Below are positions 1-12,052 of a DNA stretch of 64,000 nucleotides, piece after piece. A program made the position numbers and the translations under genes. The stretch's first letter is position 1. Every line of letters starts with the position of its first letter. The stretch is from Isoetes taiwanensis (taxonomy: Eukaryota > Streptophyta > Lycopodiopsida > Isoetales > Isoetaceae). Location of the stretch: contig JAJEKV010000026.1 of assembly GCA_021234155.1 (NCBI GenBank), positions 18,582,167 to 18,646,166 on the forward strand, given 5' to 3'. The notes under the pieces were generated by a model. That model worked only from the letters and a program-made list of their open reading frames with translations. It had not been told where the DNA came from and did not search any database.

Positions 1-1319
1 TGGGGGAAGGCAGGTCAAGCGAGGAACCCTTATATCTTTGAGGGACACACAAGCGACAAGTTGAGACAATTGACTTAGATGAGGTGGTAGCTACAACTCA
101 GGGACAGCAACAGGAAAAGGATGCATGTGAAAACACCTCTTAGTAAAAGGACCCCGGGACACAAGTCTACAAGGACTCGAACTCCACAAGCAAAACGACC
201 AAAAAGGTACATGTTTGTTTCCCGAAGTGGGTACATTAAAGCGCCTTTGTAGCGGTGAAGCGGCATGAGGCAAGCGGTCGGTGACACAATCACGACACAC
301 AGAAAGCAACGTGCTAAAAAGACACCAACCGCGGTCCAAAGGATTTCGGTGGTTACGGCGATCTTTGAGAAATACAATATAGTTCCAAATGCTGCGGCAA
401 CCTCTACAAAGGCCTCCTCAACCTTTGTTGTTGCGAGGGAAGACAAGGATGTTGAAGACTTAGAATATAGTGGATAAGCGGTGCACAAGGTTGTATCACG
501 AATCACAAGGCTCACAAGGTCCGGGACCAAAAATGTTATAGAGCGAGGTGAGGGTGAGTCGGATGATTCGGTTGATGAGGGCGTGCCTATAGGCGTGGCA
601 CTAGGAAAAAAACCCTCGATCTAATGTAATTTATATGTACTTGTTTCGAGGCCCAATTTTGTTTGCACAAGATGTGCCAAAACGATCAGTTAAAAGGTTT
701 TTGTTTAATACCAGAATATATTTATTTTCCCCCATTGTGTCCTTGTAAAATTTGTTTCGAGTTTCAACCTAGGGATCAATATTGCAGAAGGAGAAGGCAG
801 CCACAAGTGGTGCTTAATGACTCTGAAGCTGAAGATAGTGAGAGAACCCAGACAGATAATGAAGAAACCAAAGTGCAAAAACAACCTATTACATATAAAA
901 GGTGCAAGTTATTTTACTTGTCTTATTTCACTTGGCATAATGTTCTGCAAGTTTCAGTTGGTAATTGTAGAACCACTTTTGATTTTGCAGGAGACCAAGG
1001 AAAGTAGTTTCTGTGGACAGGGTTGACAAACCACCTAGTCCCCTAAGCCACCACTTGGTAAGGGTTCGCGATAGCGGGGAAACACCCATACATTGGGGAC
1101 GGGGAGATCTGAGATAAGGATGTATATAACTATGGCTATCGGCACTCTCCATCATCTTGTTGCAAAGATAAACCCGAGTCGGCCAGTGTCGACAGCGGCC
1201 CGGCACATCGAGATAGCACTTCCCGGCCTGGTCCGGCCGGACAAGCACGATGCAGCAGACATCGACAGTGGTTGCAAACGTCGAGGGATGGAGACCCAGA
1301 CGGAAGTGGTGACAAGCCA
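1..1319. other. No identifiable gene; possibly retroelement-derived
   Basis: I see no recognisable protein domain here. Short open frames exist, for example 265-477 on the plus strand with a basic, Ala/Thr-rich product, but none resembles a known family. Positions 1020-1319 are GC-rich and directly adjoin the LTR fragment at 1320-2162, so they may belong to the same retroelement; this is inference. Confidence 0.4.
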
Positions 1320-2162
1320 TTAAGCCTAGCGCGGAGACCCCGGTAGGCCTTACACCGGAGGGTCGATCGTGTAGGGACATGTTCTTCCTTATCGGCCCGG
1401 TTCGGATCCCTCCACCCACAACAGGCGGGCTCGTGCACGGGCGCATTAATTAGGAATTAATGGGTTAAAACTAGGATCATCCATCTACTTGGGCTGCGGG
1501 TCTCTACCCCCTTCCCAATACACAAGAGTGGCGCATAGAATGTCAAAACATCAACACAATGTAATCCGAAATAATAGAATACATCTATTCTAATCTACCT
1601 AATCATACATGGTTAGGTTCCTTTGTTAGTGTTTATCATTCTTGAATTTTGTAGGGGTCGCCTATAGCTAAGAATGGATACTAAACCCTCTTGAAAGAGG
1701 CGATAACTTCGGATCTACCTATTGAATCAACCACCCACCCGCATCTTGGTTGGCTCCCCACTCCTCGAAAGCATCCATCTTCTTGATCTCCGGTCTGTGA
1801 TCTTGGATCGGTGCAACACAGGAGATCCGACTTCTATGCTCCGGATTGAAATGCATCTCTGCTGCTCCAATCAAGAGACTCGGTGAGAACTAAAGGGTTT
1901 CCCTTTTAGGGTTTATGCCCCTTTATCCCCCCAATTTAGGGCTGGTCCTTTTGGTCAATGGGTCATTGCCGCGTGGCAAGAAGGGATTATATTCACATGT
2001 TGCTTTAACATGTGCAATATAATGGTTCACAAGGTTGTACCCTAGGGTACTACCCTTTACGGTCGCCGTGTACATGTAAAATGCAGTCGACATGTACTAG
2101 TGGCGATATGTCGATTATAATATCACGTATTCATGCAGGTATGTTATCTTTGGAGCGTCACA
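1320..2162 (-). mobile_element. LTR fragment of a gypsy-like retroelement (reverse strand)
   Basis: Read on the minus strand this segment starts with TGTGACGCTCC at position 2162, a typical plant Ty3/gypsy LTR start. It is the inverted counterpart of 50428-51200: the two share the CCCTAGGG-centred motif, the CACATGTTAAAGCAACATGTG block and about 750 bp of further sequence. The first 100 bp (CATGTACACGGCGACCGTAAA and neighbours) also match a third copy at 36240-36345. No coding sequence is attached, so it is a solo or truncated LTR. The left boundary is set only by where similarity to the 50 kb copy stops. Confidence 0.75.
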
Positions 2163-4186
2163 ATCTATATAAAACATAAATGCCAATTTGGTAGTTTACA
2201 TATGCGATAGTAGCTACATCTAATTTGCGGGGGTAAAGAAAATATTGTTTTCTTTTCTTGTGAATTATTATGTCAGAGTTAGATTTGCATTTATCCTTTT
2301 AAAAAACAGCGCAATCAAGTTTTACATTAGCAATAATAAAACTCTACTTTATCATATGCATATTTTTCGAAGTAACGAAGAAGACACTCTCATTTTACAT
2401 CAACAAAAAGATAATAACAAACAACAATATATCATTACCTTGAGAGGAAATTCCCATGATTCTTCGCGTTTCCAAGAGCATTTTTATGGTAAACTCTTTC
2501 ATCACAATCTGATACAAGTCTTTAGATTAGCCAAAGATAAGAACATAAATTATGATGACAAGAACATGCTCATGAAAGCAAGAAGGAAAAAAAGAAAATC
2601 TCATCCAAATCAGCTAAACTCTACTTTCTTGATATATGTGAAGGGGCTTTCTTGGGAATCTTTGTTTAAGAACACCAAAAATGAAATAGACTCAATCTTC
2701 TTCAACCTAAAATATTATAAGCTAAACATTTTTCAATCCTCTTCCCCCGTTCTCCAACTCAACCCCAATCTTCTTGACCACTAAAGCAAGGATAGTGTGG
2801 TCGTGACAACCAATTTCTTTTTCTTTTCTTTTTAAATGAATGTCCTCTTCACAATAGCCTCTAAGCTTCCCGATTGCATGCCCAAATAAAATTTCGTCAC
2901 ATCTAGGCATCCCACAGCGTTTTAAGCCTCCTTACCCTTTACGTATACAAAAAAGCGGTTGTAATCAGGTCTTCTTGCATAGATCTATCACAAAGAGAGA
3001 TTAGATTAAAATTCGACCATAAAACCGCCTCTATGTTTTTGCTCCATCCTTGAATCGTTTAGGCATAGATCTGTTTCCATGAAATTTGTTTGAATCGATT
3101 GGAGGAGGCGGGGAATCAATTTGGAGGTAGGATCGATTTCAAAATCGTGAATCGGTATGGTAGGAAGCATGGCGATTGGGGAAGCGGGTTCCTTGAATTG
3201 ATTTTTGGGAGATCGATCAATTTCAAAATCGTGCATCGGTATTTAGAAAATAAATGAAAAAAATCTCCGTGGACTCGGCATTAATGGTGGCTAACCAATG
3301 TATAATTCAAATTGTACATTAGAAATACTATAACCTAGTGTGTTTTTACATCATTTTGCAAAAGCACACCCTTTCGTGCTTCTACCCTTTAATAGGTTCG
3401 TTTTTCTTGCGGCTTGTTTGAGAGGTTGAAGATGGTTCGGCGATGGCCATGAGGGTAGAGATCTGACGACAGTTGCCGTCGCGGGCATCTCCGGGAAGAC
3501 CACGCTTCTTTGGAATTTTCTTTACTTTCTAATTTTCCTAGCAGTAGATGCGAAAATAAGCCGGATCTATGACATAGAATCAATTTGGCCTATGTGGCAT
3601 GACACGTGGCATAGATAAAAAGCAAGAAAGTGGGGGTTAGGCAACCCTGCTAAAAAAAGCCTTTATACACTGCTGACGTGGCAGGCCAAAATTTGGCCCT
3701 TTACCTTTATTTACCTTTATGTACCTAAGGTAAAAAAAGGCCGTTGAGGGCCGCCAAAGTTTACTAGGCCTATAGGCCTCTTTCACATTCACATCACAGT
3801 TGGATAGCAAATATTTTCCAGATGGACTCAGCTCTATCCGAGGGGCAAAATAGTCCGTTAAACAGTGGCGAGGATAGGGCTTTGAGCTAGGCTTTGCAGG
3901 CGGCGAAGGATGGATGGGGACTGAAGCTAAGACCAGTAGACACTCTTCGCCGAGCATCCCAGGTGGGTAACACAGCTGAATGCATTTGTTGATATGCTAT
4001 CAAATCCCCTTGTTGTATGACGGAAGGAACAGCTCCGGACGTCAGTTTGTTGTTATTCTCGTATTTAGCCATGGACTCCATTCTCACATGGTCATTGTTT
4101 CAATAATCACAGACATACCGATCTTGATGGCAGCCATGGTAGGACTTATAGGAAACAGTGAGCAGCCATCCACCCAGCTAAAGCAA
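2163..4186. other. AT-rich intergenic sequence; one unsupported ORF
   Basis: The longest frame, 2245-2784 on the plus strand (179 codons), has a Lys/Asn/Phe-rich composition expected of random AT-rich DNA and no recognisable motif. From about 3640 to 4186 the sequence is more balanced and could hold 5' exons of the KH gene that follows, but I cannot identify them. Apart from the short direct repeat at 3131-3242 I see nothing else. Confidence 0.4.
3131..3242. repeat. 27-bp direct repeat, period 85
   Basis: ATCGATTTCAAAATCGTGAA and the following CGGTAT at 3131-3157 recur with two substitutions at 3216-3242. Each copy contains the small palindrome GATTTCAAAATC. No function is apparent. Confidence 0.7.
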
Positions 4187-6057
4187 CGTGGCTGTTTTAA
4201 CCTCGGCACAAAAAAGTATACATGATGAGGAGATAAGCGCAGATAAGAAATGGCCGGGATGGCCCGGAGACAACGTGTTTAGGCTAATCGTGCCATTGCA
4301 TAAAGTGGGCGGGATCATTGGCCGCAAAGGTGAATTTGTAAAGAAGATGTGTGAAACTAAGTCACGGATTAAGATCCTTGATGGTGTCCCTGGAACCACA
4401 GAACGAATTGTAGGTATCAGTTGAAATTGTTGGTCATCATTCAGGTCAGAACTCTGTCTGAGGCAATTTCTTGCAGGTGCTAGTGTCTGCAAAAGAAGAC
4501 CCTGAAGCACCTATATCCGCAGCAATGGATGGGATTCTAAAAGTTCATTATGGGGTCATTGAAGGCATCGAATCAGATGGCAATGCTGGAAGTGCAGCTT
4601 CTAATGGCTCATTCTCTACACGGCTTCTTGTTGCTGGTAGCCTGATTGGAAGGCAAGGATCGACCGTCAAGTCTATTCAAGACACCTCGGGAGCCACTGT
4701 CAGAGTTTTGCCTCTAGGTAGGTGCCACCAAATCCATTTTTCTTAAGGAAGGAAGCAATGATATATTAACATTTTAATGCTGGCAGATGAGCTACCATTA
4801 TGTGCCTTACAGGATGACAGAGTCGTGGAAATACAAGGTGAAGCTAAAAATGTGCATAAGGCCATGGAGCTTATTGTGGCTCATTTGCGCAAATTCTTAG
4901 TGGATCGATCGGTATTACCACTTTTTGAATATAATGTGAGTGTGTAGCCTTTAGTATTTATCACTTGTATGAGATTTTGGAAAACAACTTACCATGCATC
5001 TTGCAGTCCTCATGCTTTTACCTAATATACAATTGGAAGCTAATACAAAACTGTCTTTGTCAGCGTACATGAGCACTTCATCGCAGTTTGGGTCTTCTGG
5101 TTTACGAGCAGACAACTATTATCAGGCATCTGATGTTCGTTCAGATGCAAATCTTCACCATGGATTGTCACTTTACGGGAGAGACCCAAGTGGAGGAGTA
5201 ATGCAGAGTTCTTTGGCTCCTTTGCCACAGCTCCGGTTATCACACAGGTATTGTTTTCTGGCTTGATTTGTATAAATCCTTATAGTTCCAGACGGTCATG
5301 GATGCTTTATGTGCAGGTTACGCAGCATATGCAAGTTCCGTTGTCGTATGCAAATGCTATTATTGGAACTGGTGGTGCAAATATAAACTACATGCGTAGA
5401 ACCAGCCACAATTACAATTCAGGAAACACGAAATGTGCCTAGGGAGATGAATGTTGAAATACATGGAACTGCTCAGCAAGTTCAACAGTTGATATAGGTA
5501 TATTTCAAACCTGATTATTCGCTTGTCATGTTTTACTTAGTTATTGTTGCAGCAACCATCTTCTTCTTACCCATGCGACTCGATTCTCAATAATACCTTT
5601 AAATTTGAAAACTAGAATATTTCATAAACCCTTGAAAGCTATTTGTCATCTGATATAAGTAAAGTTATTACGAATACAACTCTACTTAAGGAAAAGTAGG
5701 ATCAAAGTTGCAGATTTCTTGGTATCATGAGTTGAACTGTTTATACCAGTTACCTGCTCCTTTTATACTCAGGCAGTACACACCATGATCCGTCCCATCT
5801 TGAAAGTTGTGCTTAAACTCTTTTGTATCTCAGATATCAGAATCTAACAACTATATCGGAATGTGGTACAGAATTTTATGGCTGGTGCATCGAATGTGTC
5901 ATCATCTTCTTATAGTTCTATGGATTCCAGTTACAATTCATACAACGCCCAAAATTCATTGTACCCTCCAGTACCTGTGGCTAGTTCAAGCTATCCTTGT
6001 GCTCCATATCCTTCTGGATCATATGGAACTCACTATGGTAGCAGTTATAATTATTAA
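4187..6057 (+). pseudogene. FLK/PEPPER-like triple KH-domain RNA-binding protein, disrupted
   Basis: This is the only recognisable host-type gene in the window. FLK and PEPPER are nuclear RNA-binding proteins that regulate flowering and pistil development. Exon 1 (about 4187-4409) encodes KH1 after the family signature [16 protein letters not shown], with GXXG loop GRKG. Intron 4410-4476 is GT..AG. Exon 2 (4477-4717) holds KH2 with loop GRQG. Exon 3 (4787-4935) encodes [20 protein letters not shown] and ends in LPLFEYN. Exon 4 starts near 5007 or 5065. Exon 5 (5317 to about 5498) holds KH3 with loop GTGG. The last exon (5870-6057) begins NFMAGASN and ends in a Ser/Tyr-rich tail with a stop. 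Three defects are visible: a frame change near 5215 before the expected APVITQ/VTQHMQ junction, a small deletion after RRTS near 5410, and TAG in place of the expected Gln codon at the end of exon 5 (about 5496-5498). An N-terminal exon was not found. It is either a pseudogene or a good gene with consensus errors. Confidence 0.8.
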
Positions 6058-7129
6058 CAATTATGTTGCGCCTTGGTGAACCGTCAAAATTTTACTTGTA
6101 AATTTTCTTTTTTGTAAAGAAGTTATTGAGATCAAATTATTTTTTGCCAACGTCTTAGCAAGTATAACCCAGAAAGACAAATTCTGAAGCTCTGCCATAG
6201 GCTTGTCTTACATTATTCAAGGGGAAAAAAGTATTCTTCTACTAAATTGTAATTAAATAATATCCTTGCATTTGTATTAAGAATGCTTATTGACTATAAG
6301 TAGGCGGAGCTTGGCAGCAACAAGTCAATGCATTAATCAAGTAGCCGTAAAGCTGAACTTGCAATCACAAGGTTACGAGCAAATGTGTTCTCGGTTATTC
6401 TGAGCATATACGCATATGTTTTTGATATGCTCAGTAAACCAGTATTCACATACCTGCTATTGGGTTGATGTAAATGAAGTTTTGTGTCAAATCAAATAGA
6501 ATAGATCCATCAAAATGTTTTGACGAGAATCTTCATTATGTTGTTTGGATTGACCTTTGTTGAGGTGCAATTCGTTAGGAAAAGAACAGCCAAACAAGAA
6601 TTTAACACAGGAAAATAGAAATGTTCAATTTTTCTTTCCAACACAAAAAATTGAGTAGAGTAGATAGATAAAATAGAATAATTTTTCTTTTAACACAAAA
6701 ATAGAAATGTTCAATTTTTCTTTCCAACACAAAAAATTGAGTAGAATAGATAGATAGAATAGAGTAATTTTTCTTTTCACATCATGCACCATATACTGTT
6801 CACATTAGCATCATGAATGCCATTCTTTCAGCAATTCTTTTTCTCACTTTAACAAAATGAATGGTAAACTAAGTGAATATGAAGATGAAGTTTCTCTGTA
6901 AAACTGCCGATCTGTGTGCTGTGCCAATCATATAACTTATACATGGTCTGTTCACATTAGCATGATCGCCTAAATATGTTTCTAGAACATCCATCACGGT
7001 TGCATACCATGGGATTATCTCTAGGAACCTAGTCATGAAGAAAGGTGCAGTTTCTGGTAGATTAAGCACGCCTTGAATGAAAAGTGCAAGCTTCATGCTA
7101 GCTACTTTTTTCAGCCATAATTTTTTAGG
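6058..7129. other. AT-rich region downstream of the KH gene
   Basis: The first few hundred bases are probably the former 3' UTR of the KH gene. The region also contains the tandem repeat at 6601-6785. A reverse-strand frame at 6869-7144 encodes a plausible amphipathic stretch (LFIQGVLNLPETAPFFMTRF) that could be an exon fragment, but I do not recognise it. Confidence 0.4.
6601..6785. repeat. Tandem duplication, period about 89 bp
   Basis: The unit starts TTTAACACA, then AAAATAGAAATGTTC, and ends TAGAATAATTTTTCTTT. The second copy begins near 6690 and differs at a few positions, mainly AGTAGAGTAG versus AGTAGAATAG. It is non-coding. Confidence 0.8.
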
Positions 7130-7639
7130 ACATTCTGCTATCAATATATAGCACCTATCTCATCAAACAGATTTTGTTGCCTGAATATTGTATTGACCTT
7201 CTGCCATACTGCATTAACCTTCTGCCAACGTCCCACAGCTTTTCTAATATCGAACCTTGACAAGGATAATCTATGAAAGTCATGTTGAGTTGAGGGGCAG
7301 GAGATCACTTAGCTATATCACGAATAAAAGGAGGCCACTGGAATAAGTTGTTTCAAATTCTAGTATATATATCTTATCATATCCCTGGCATGCACTGAAA
7401 CAAAATGAGAAGCCTCTTGAATCCGCAAAATTGGATGATCACCAAACGGGCCATCCCTCCTTTTAATCTCCTCCTTTGATGATTACAACAATGCCTATTT
7501 ATGGCATACACCCAATTCTGTTACAACTTAAAGCGAGAACTATCTTTTGTATGATCTATTTTAACACACCCCTATTCTGCTTATAATTCTGAAGCTACAC
7601 CTAAAGTACTTCTATTTCTATGCTGCTGAAACCTTTCTA

Positions 7640-9096
7640 TACATAATGGCTTTGTCAGCATATCTGCAGGCAGCTCATCTATGGGAATGTATTCCATAAG
7701 GATCGATCCATCCACTACCTTCTCCCTTGTGAAATGATGGTGAATTGATATGTGTTTGGACCTCCTATGATGAATAGGACTTTACGTCATTGCAATCTTT
7801 GTTTTTGTTATCATTATACACCACTGTAGGTATGGTCTGATCATATCCTATCTCTGTCATAAATTATCTTAGCCATATTGTCTCCCTAACTATAGCCGAA
7901 GTTGCTACACATGAAGACAATGCCAATGAAGTTTGCTTGGAAATCGTCCAAGTAATTGCAGCATAATCGAAAAACCTGTGGTCGATCTTCTAGAATACTG
8001 ATTATCAGCCCAATCTGCATCTATAAATGATACTAACGTGACAGCCTGGTAATTTGAATCTAGTCCATATCTCGGTCCTAAATTCGAAGTACCCTACAAG
8101 TACCTGATGATTCTCTTGACCGCTTTCCAATGAGTCAATCCTGGATTTTGTATAAATCGACTTACTGCTCCAACTGCTTGAGCAAGATCAGATCTTCACA
8201 TGCATAAGACACCCTACGACATTCCTATATGGAATTCGATCCATCTCTAGTTGTTCCTTTCTTGTCTGTGGCTCCATTGCTTTGCTAAGTTCCAGATTTG
8301 ATGATGCTGGAGTCTCCTTCATTCCAAATTTGCTACATAGCTTTGTAATAGCAGATTGTGGGGTTCTACTGTCTCCATCTCTTTTAACATGTAATACTAA
8401 GCACGTTTGAGTTTCTCTCCAGATCTGTCATGCGAAATTCAGACTTCAACACATGTTTGGTTGAATTAATTTCCTTCATGCCTTTGCGGACAATGATGAG
8501 ATCATCAACATAAACAATGACCCGTAATATTTTTTGGTCAATCCATCTAATATACACGTTCCATTATGTCACGCATCTAGCAAACCGTGATTGTTGCAAA
8601 AATTGATCAATTCTCTTGTACCACATTCTTGGGCTCTATTTTAATCCACAAAGTGCTCAATTGAGCCTGCATACTTTACCCTTTTCTTGATCAAAACCTT
8701 CAGGCTGATTCATATATATTTCCTCATCTAAATATCCATTTAAGAACGCTGTTTTCACATCCATCTGATGTATCTCAAGATCCTCTTTTGCTGCAATTGC
8801 CAAGATTGCTCTTATTGAAGTCATTTTTGCCACGTGTGAAAAAGTCTAATCAAAGTCTACACCTTGCTGCTACTAAAAACCTTGAACTATGCACGATATC
8901 TTTCAATTGAACCGTCACTTGCTTGGTTTACTTTAAAAACACATTTGCATCCCAACGGCCTTCTTCCCTTTGGTAATTCTACAAGATCCCATGCATTGGT
9001 TATCTGCATGGCCTCTATTTCCTCTTGCATGGCCTTAAGACACTGTTCCAATTCTGTCCCAGTCATGGCCTCCTTTACTGATGGGGGTTCTAACAA
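7640..9096 (-). pseudogene. Copia pol: reverse transcriptase and RNase H remnants
   Basis: The clean segment 8887-9096 encodes the start of copia reverse transcriptase: EPPSVKEAMTG, then WDLVELPKGRRPLGCKCVFK and RYRA. Continuing leftwards in shifting frames one can read FSHVAK, AILAIAAK, QMDVKTAFLNG-like and EEIYMNQPEGF-like segments, which are the standard landmarks, followed by the GLKQSPR-like region near 8640. From about 8560 to 7640 scattered pieces match the thumb and RNase H part. There are many frameshifts and stops, so no active enzyme can be made. Confidence 0.8.
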
Positions 9097-9612
9097 TTTT
9101 GCCTTAAAACATTCTCATGCGCAGTTCTCTTCCATATTTGTGTCTCACCAAGTGCCATGAACACTTTTGAAGTATTGTTCATACCTTCGAGCTTGTGCTA
9201 ATGCTGCTGATCCCTCTGATTTCTTCCACTATAGCCATCTTGCTATTGGATGATGCCCTCTAGCACTTCTGCATAGCTACCTGTCATGCCCTTGAATCTG
9301 ACTCCCATAAAGATTGTCTGGGCTCCTATGGTTCTATATGCTCCCCTTGAGTTCCCTGTGGTATTTCTGTTAAAGCATACCCTTCTTGAAGTTCCCTGGC
9401 ATTATGGCGCTCATTTTCATCTTGAATCTCCAGCAGCAGCTTAGTATGTTCCTAAAAACAATCAATAACTTGTAATTCATGAGGGACAGCTACTCCGTAT
9501 TCAATGAAGACAGTAACCTGTAGCCTTTTCCGTCCAGACAATAACCCACAAAAATGCACTTTCTGGCACGATCATCAAGCTTGTGTTTTCTGAGGTCTTT
9601 CGGTTTGAAAGC

Positions 9613-10073
9613 CTAGGCCACACACCCAAACACTTTAAAATGAGATACATCTGGTTTTTGCCCACTCCATAATTCTTCCAGAGTTACACGAATTAAGGTC
9701 TTTTTGGTATAGTCATCTACAATTACCAGAAGATATTCAGCATTTCCAAATGTGGGAATAGGCATTCTCCCACTCAGGTCCGTGTGTATCAACTCCAAAG
9801 GTCTTGTAGCTCTTGTGCCTTTCCTTTTGATTTTCTTCTGCTGCAACTTGCTAACAATACACCCTTCACATATGCCTACATTTCCTTGAGAAGAAATCTC
9901 CATCCTATAACCATGCTACCCTTTTGTAATTGATGTAATCTGACCTGATTGATGTGCCCAAAGCGCCGATGCCACAATTGAATGTCTTTGTCTAGTCCAG
10001 CAGCTACTAGTGCATGAATTTCTTCATGTTCACCTTCAATCTTTATTATAATGTTTTGGCGTGTGTCTTCCAT
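9613..10073 (-). pseudogene. Copia pol: GAG-pre-integrase and truncated integrase
   Basis: The pre-integrase motif LWHRRFGHINQVRLHQLQKG is followed by CEGCIVSKLQQKK, the usual lead-in to the integrase core. The core then begins PLELIHTDLSGRMPIPTFGN and reaches YLLVIVDDYTKK, but is followed at once by TLEELWSGQKPDVSHFKVFG, which normally lies about 100 residues further on. Most of the catalytic core, including the second acidic residue, is therefore deleted. A frame change near 9890 separates the two parts. Integrase would join cDNA ends to target DNA; this copy cannot. Confidence 0.85.
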
Positions 10074-10189
10074 GGAGACCTAATTTCGACGGCCCGGATT
10101 TAATCAAATCGATGGAAGATATGGTGCCACGTAAGAAGCCTTTTTAGTTTTACGTCTGGGGTATCGGCCGGCGACTATGGCGACCGAGC

Positions 10190-10625
10190 ATGGCGGGCTA
10201 CACGCTTTCAAGCAAGATGCAAAGCGGATGCAAGGTGCAAAGCGGATGCAAGGTGCTTGAGCTTGATTAGAGCAAGCTTTGGCGGTACGGCAAAAAGGCA
10301 AGATCGTGAGCGGGATAATCGATCCATGCATGCGCGGGTTCCATGCACGGGTTTCAAATGCGGATCCATGCGGCCTGAGGTCGGCCTTTGCAAAATGGTG
10401 GCTGAAAATCGTGGTAGTCACGGGTCTTGCATTCCAATAAAGCTTGATTAGAGCAAGGCAAGCTTCAGATTAGAGCAAGCTTTGGCGGTGCACGGCTAAA
10501 AAGGACAAGATTGTGAACATGATAATTGATCCCAAATGCGGATCCATGCGGCCTGAGTTACGGCCTTTGCAAAATCGTTAATTTGGAAATCGTGGTAATC
10601 ACGGGGTGTTGCATTCCAACATGTT
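10190..10625. repeat. Tandem duplication of about 209 bp plus short GATGCAAAGCG repeat
   Basis: The sequence from 10259 (GATTAGAGCAAGCTTTGGCG, through CAAATGCGGATCCATGCGGC, to a TTGCATTCCAA end) recurs from about 10468 to 10620 with small deletions. Just upstream, GCAAAGCGGATGCAAGGT is itself duplicated at 10207-10255. The unit is probably a fragment of a mobile element; no coding capacity is evident. Confidence 0.75.
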
Positions 10626-11038
10626 TTTTTCTATGGCTTTGGTGGCGGTAAAACCGTAGCTTCGGCATTTCGGCATGTAGATTATCGCCCATCCCGGAAA
10701 GCGAGGTTTGCGGATCAAGTTCTATTTATTCTTTTGCTTAAAGCCACAACTCTTTTGCTTAAAGCCACAGAAATGTCAACAATGCTGAATCTATGTGCAG
10801 CTATATAAAGATAGAGCAAAATCCTGATAGGGATCAACTGCAACAATATGTTAAAGATCAATGACACTATGGATGGCAAGGACGACTCTATTCAGGTTTT
10901 TGAATACATTCCAATTTTATATAGAATCATTTTGTTGCATATGATGGGATATGATTTATATGTGAATAGTCTACCTCTGTTTGTGCTATGCTGGTATGAG
11001 GATGGACATATATGCTTGCTTATGTTCTTATAGAATAA
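10626..11038. other. No gene seen
   Basis: This is spacer between the tandem repeat and the Helitron end. It contains a doubled CTTTTGCTTAAAGCCACA (near 10731 and 10751) and a 61-codon open frame at 10848-11033 without recognisable features. Confidence 0.4.
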
Positions 11039-11785
11039 CTAGTAATGGTACCCAGCCTTGCTGGGCATAAATTAGGAACCTTTAATTTCTTTCTTTTTTT
11101 ATTCTCCTTTTTTTTTTTTTTTCTAACCCCCTTCTCCCTCCCTTTGCCTTCCCTTTCCCCTTCCCCTTTTTTTCTTTCTCTTTTTCTTATCAGCTTTTTC
11201 CCTTCCTTTTTATCTTTCCCCGCTCTTCCCATTTTTCCACTACTCTTTTTCCCTTTCCTTTTCCCCTTCCTCTTCCTTTTCTCTTTCCCGTTTCTCATGC
11301 ATTTTTTTCGTTCTCTTTTGCTTACCTTTTCATATGCCCTTTTCTTCCTTTCCCCACCCTCTTCCTCTTGATCACGTGCCCTTTTCCCCATCACTTTTCC
11401 CATTTCTCTCTCCCCTTTTCCTCATGCTCTTTTTGCTTTCCCTTCTCCTTTTTCCGCTTCCCTTTTCCTTTCAACTTTCCATTCCCTTTTTCCTTTCCCT
11501 TTCCCCCTCGCCTATTCTATTCCTTTTTCTATTTCCTTTTATCTTTCCCTTTTTCCTTTTCTCCTTCTCTTTCCTTTTTCCTCTTACCTTTCTTTTATTC
11601 CTTTTCCCTTTTCCCTTTTCCCTTTCATCGTTTTTCCTTTTCCCTTCCCTTTTTCCTTTTCCCTTTCCCTTTTCCCTTTCATCGTTTTCCCTTTTCCCTT
11701 CCCCTCTTCCTTTTCCCTTTTCCTTTTTCCCTTTCATCGTTTTTTCTTTTCCCTTCCCCTCTTCCTTTTCCCTTTTCCCTTTTGG
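11039..11785 (-). mobile_element. Helitron 3' end with long polypurine/polypyrimidine tract (reverse strand)
   Basis: On the minus strand a stem-loop (GCTGGGTA paired with TGCCCAGC, loop AAG; plus positions 11049-11067) is followed after six bases by CTAG at 11042-11039 and then T. This is the Helitron 3' structure: hairpin, CTRR, host T. One stem position differs from the other copies in the window. Adjacent is a tract of about 700 bp (11075-11785) that is nearly all C and T on the plus strand. The tract stops at a different element at 11784, and I find no matching 5' terminus, so this copy is truncated. Confidence 0.7.
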
Positions 11786-11850
11786 GTGAAAGTATGCTAG
11801 TGGGTATCAAAAGCATGCGTCCGGAAAGCATGCTTCCGGACGCATGCTTA
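11784..11850. repeat. MITE-like terminus with perfect 16-bp hairpin
   Basis: GGGTGAAAGTATGCTAGTGG at 11784 closely matches the terminal inverted repeat of the MITE at 51541-51861 (GGGTGAAAGCAAGCTAGGG). It is followed by AAGCATGCGTCCGGAA (11811-11826), a 7-base loop and the exact inverse TTCCGGACGCATGCTT (11834-11849). No second terminus is obvious, so this is a fragment or a rearranged copy of that family. Confidence 0.6.
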
Positions 11851-12052
11851 TAGCAGGGTTTTTGCCCGCTTAAAGCACCCCTGCTTTTGCTTAATCGGGT
11901 GGCGATAGGTGTATGCTTGCGAATCATTTTTTTCGCCCTTCATATCGCTGCGTCCACCTCCGCGAGCGAACCATTAGGAAAATGATTGCGGGATTTTGGC
12001 TGGATTTTTTTGGCGAGTGGTGTGGTAGTACGTTGCAAATTGGATTGCCGTC

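Larger units (their letters stand above)
7130..10080 (-). mobile_element. Degraded Ty1/copia retrotransposon (reverse strand)
   Basis: Reading leftwards, the order is GAG-pre-integrase, integrase, reverse transcriptase, RNase H region, polypurine tract, LTR, which is the copia order. The 5' end is missing: recognisable sequence stops at about 10080 inside the pre-integrase region. A polypurine tract (CAGAATAGGGGTG, minus strand) at 7579-7567 is followed at 7566 by TGTTAAAATAG, a normal copia 3' LTR start. The LTR seems to run left to roughly 7130-7300, but its end is not resolved. Many stops and frameshifts show it is dead. The insertion lies downstream of the KH gene in inverse orientation. 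Confidence 0.85.

Noticed and set aside
2245-2784. 179-codon plus-strand frame
   Set aside because: AT-rich composition with Lys/Asn/Ile/Phe excess, no motif, no TATA or splice context; length is within chance for such AT-rich DNA.
11045-11853. Open frames of 108-161 codons in the 11-kb tract
   Set aside because: Low-complexity translation of the C/T tract without any protein feature.
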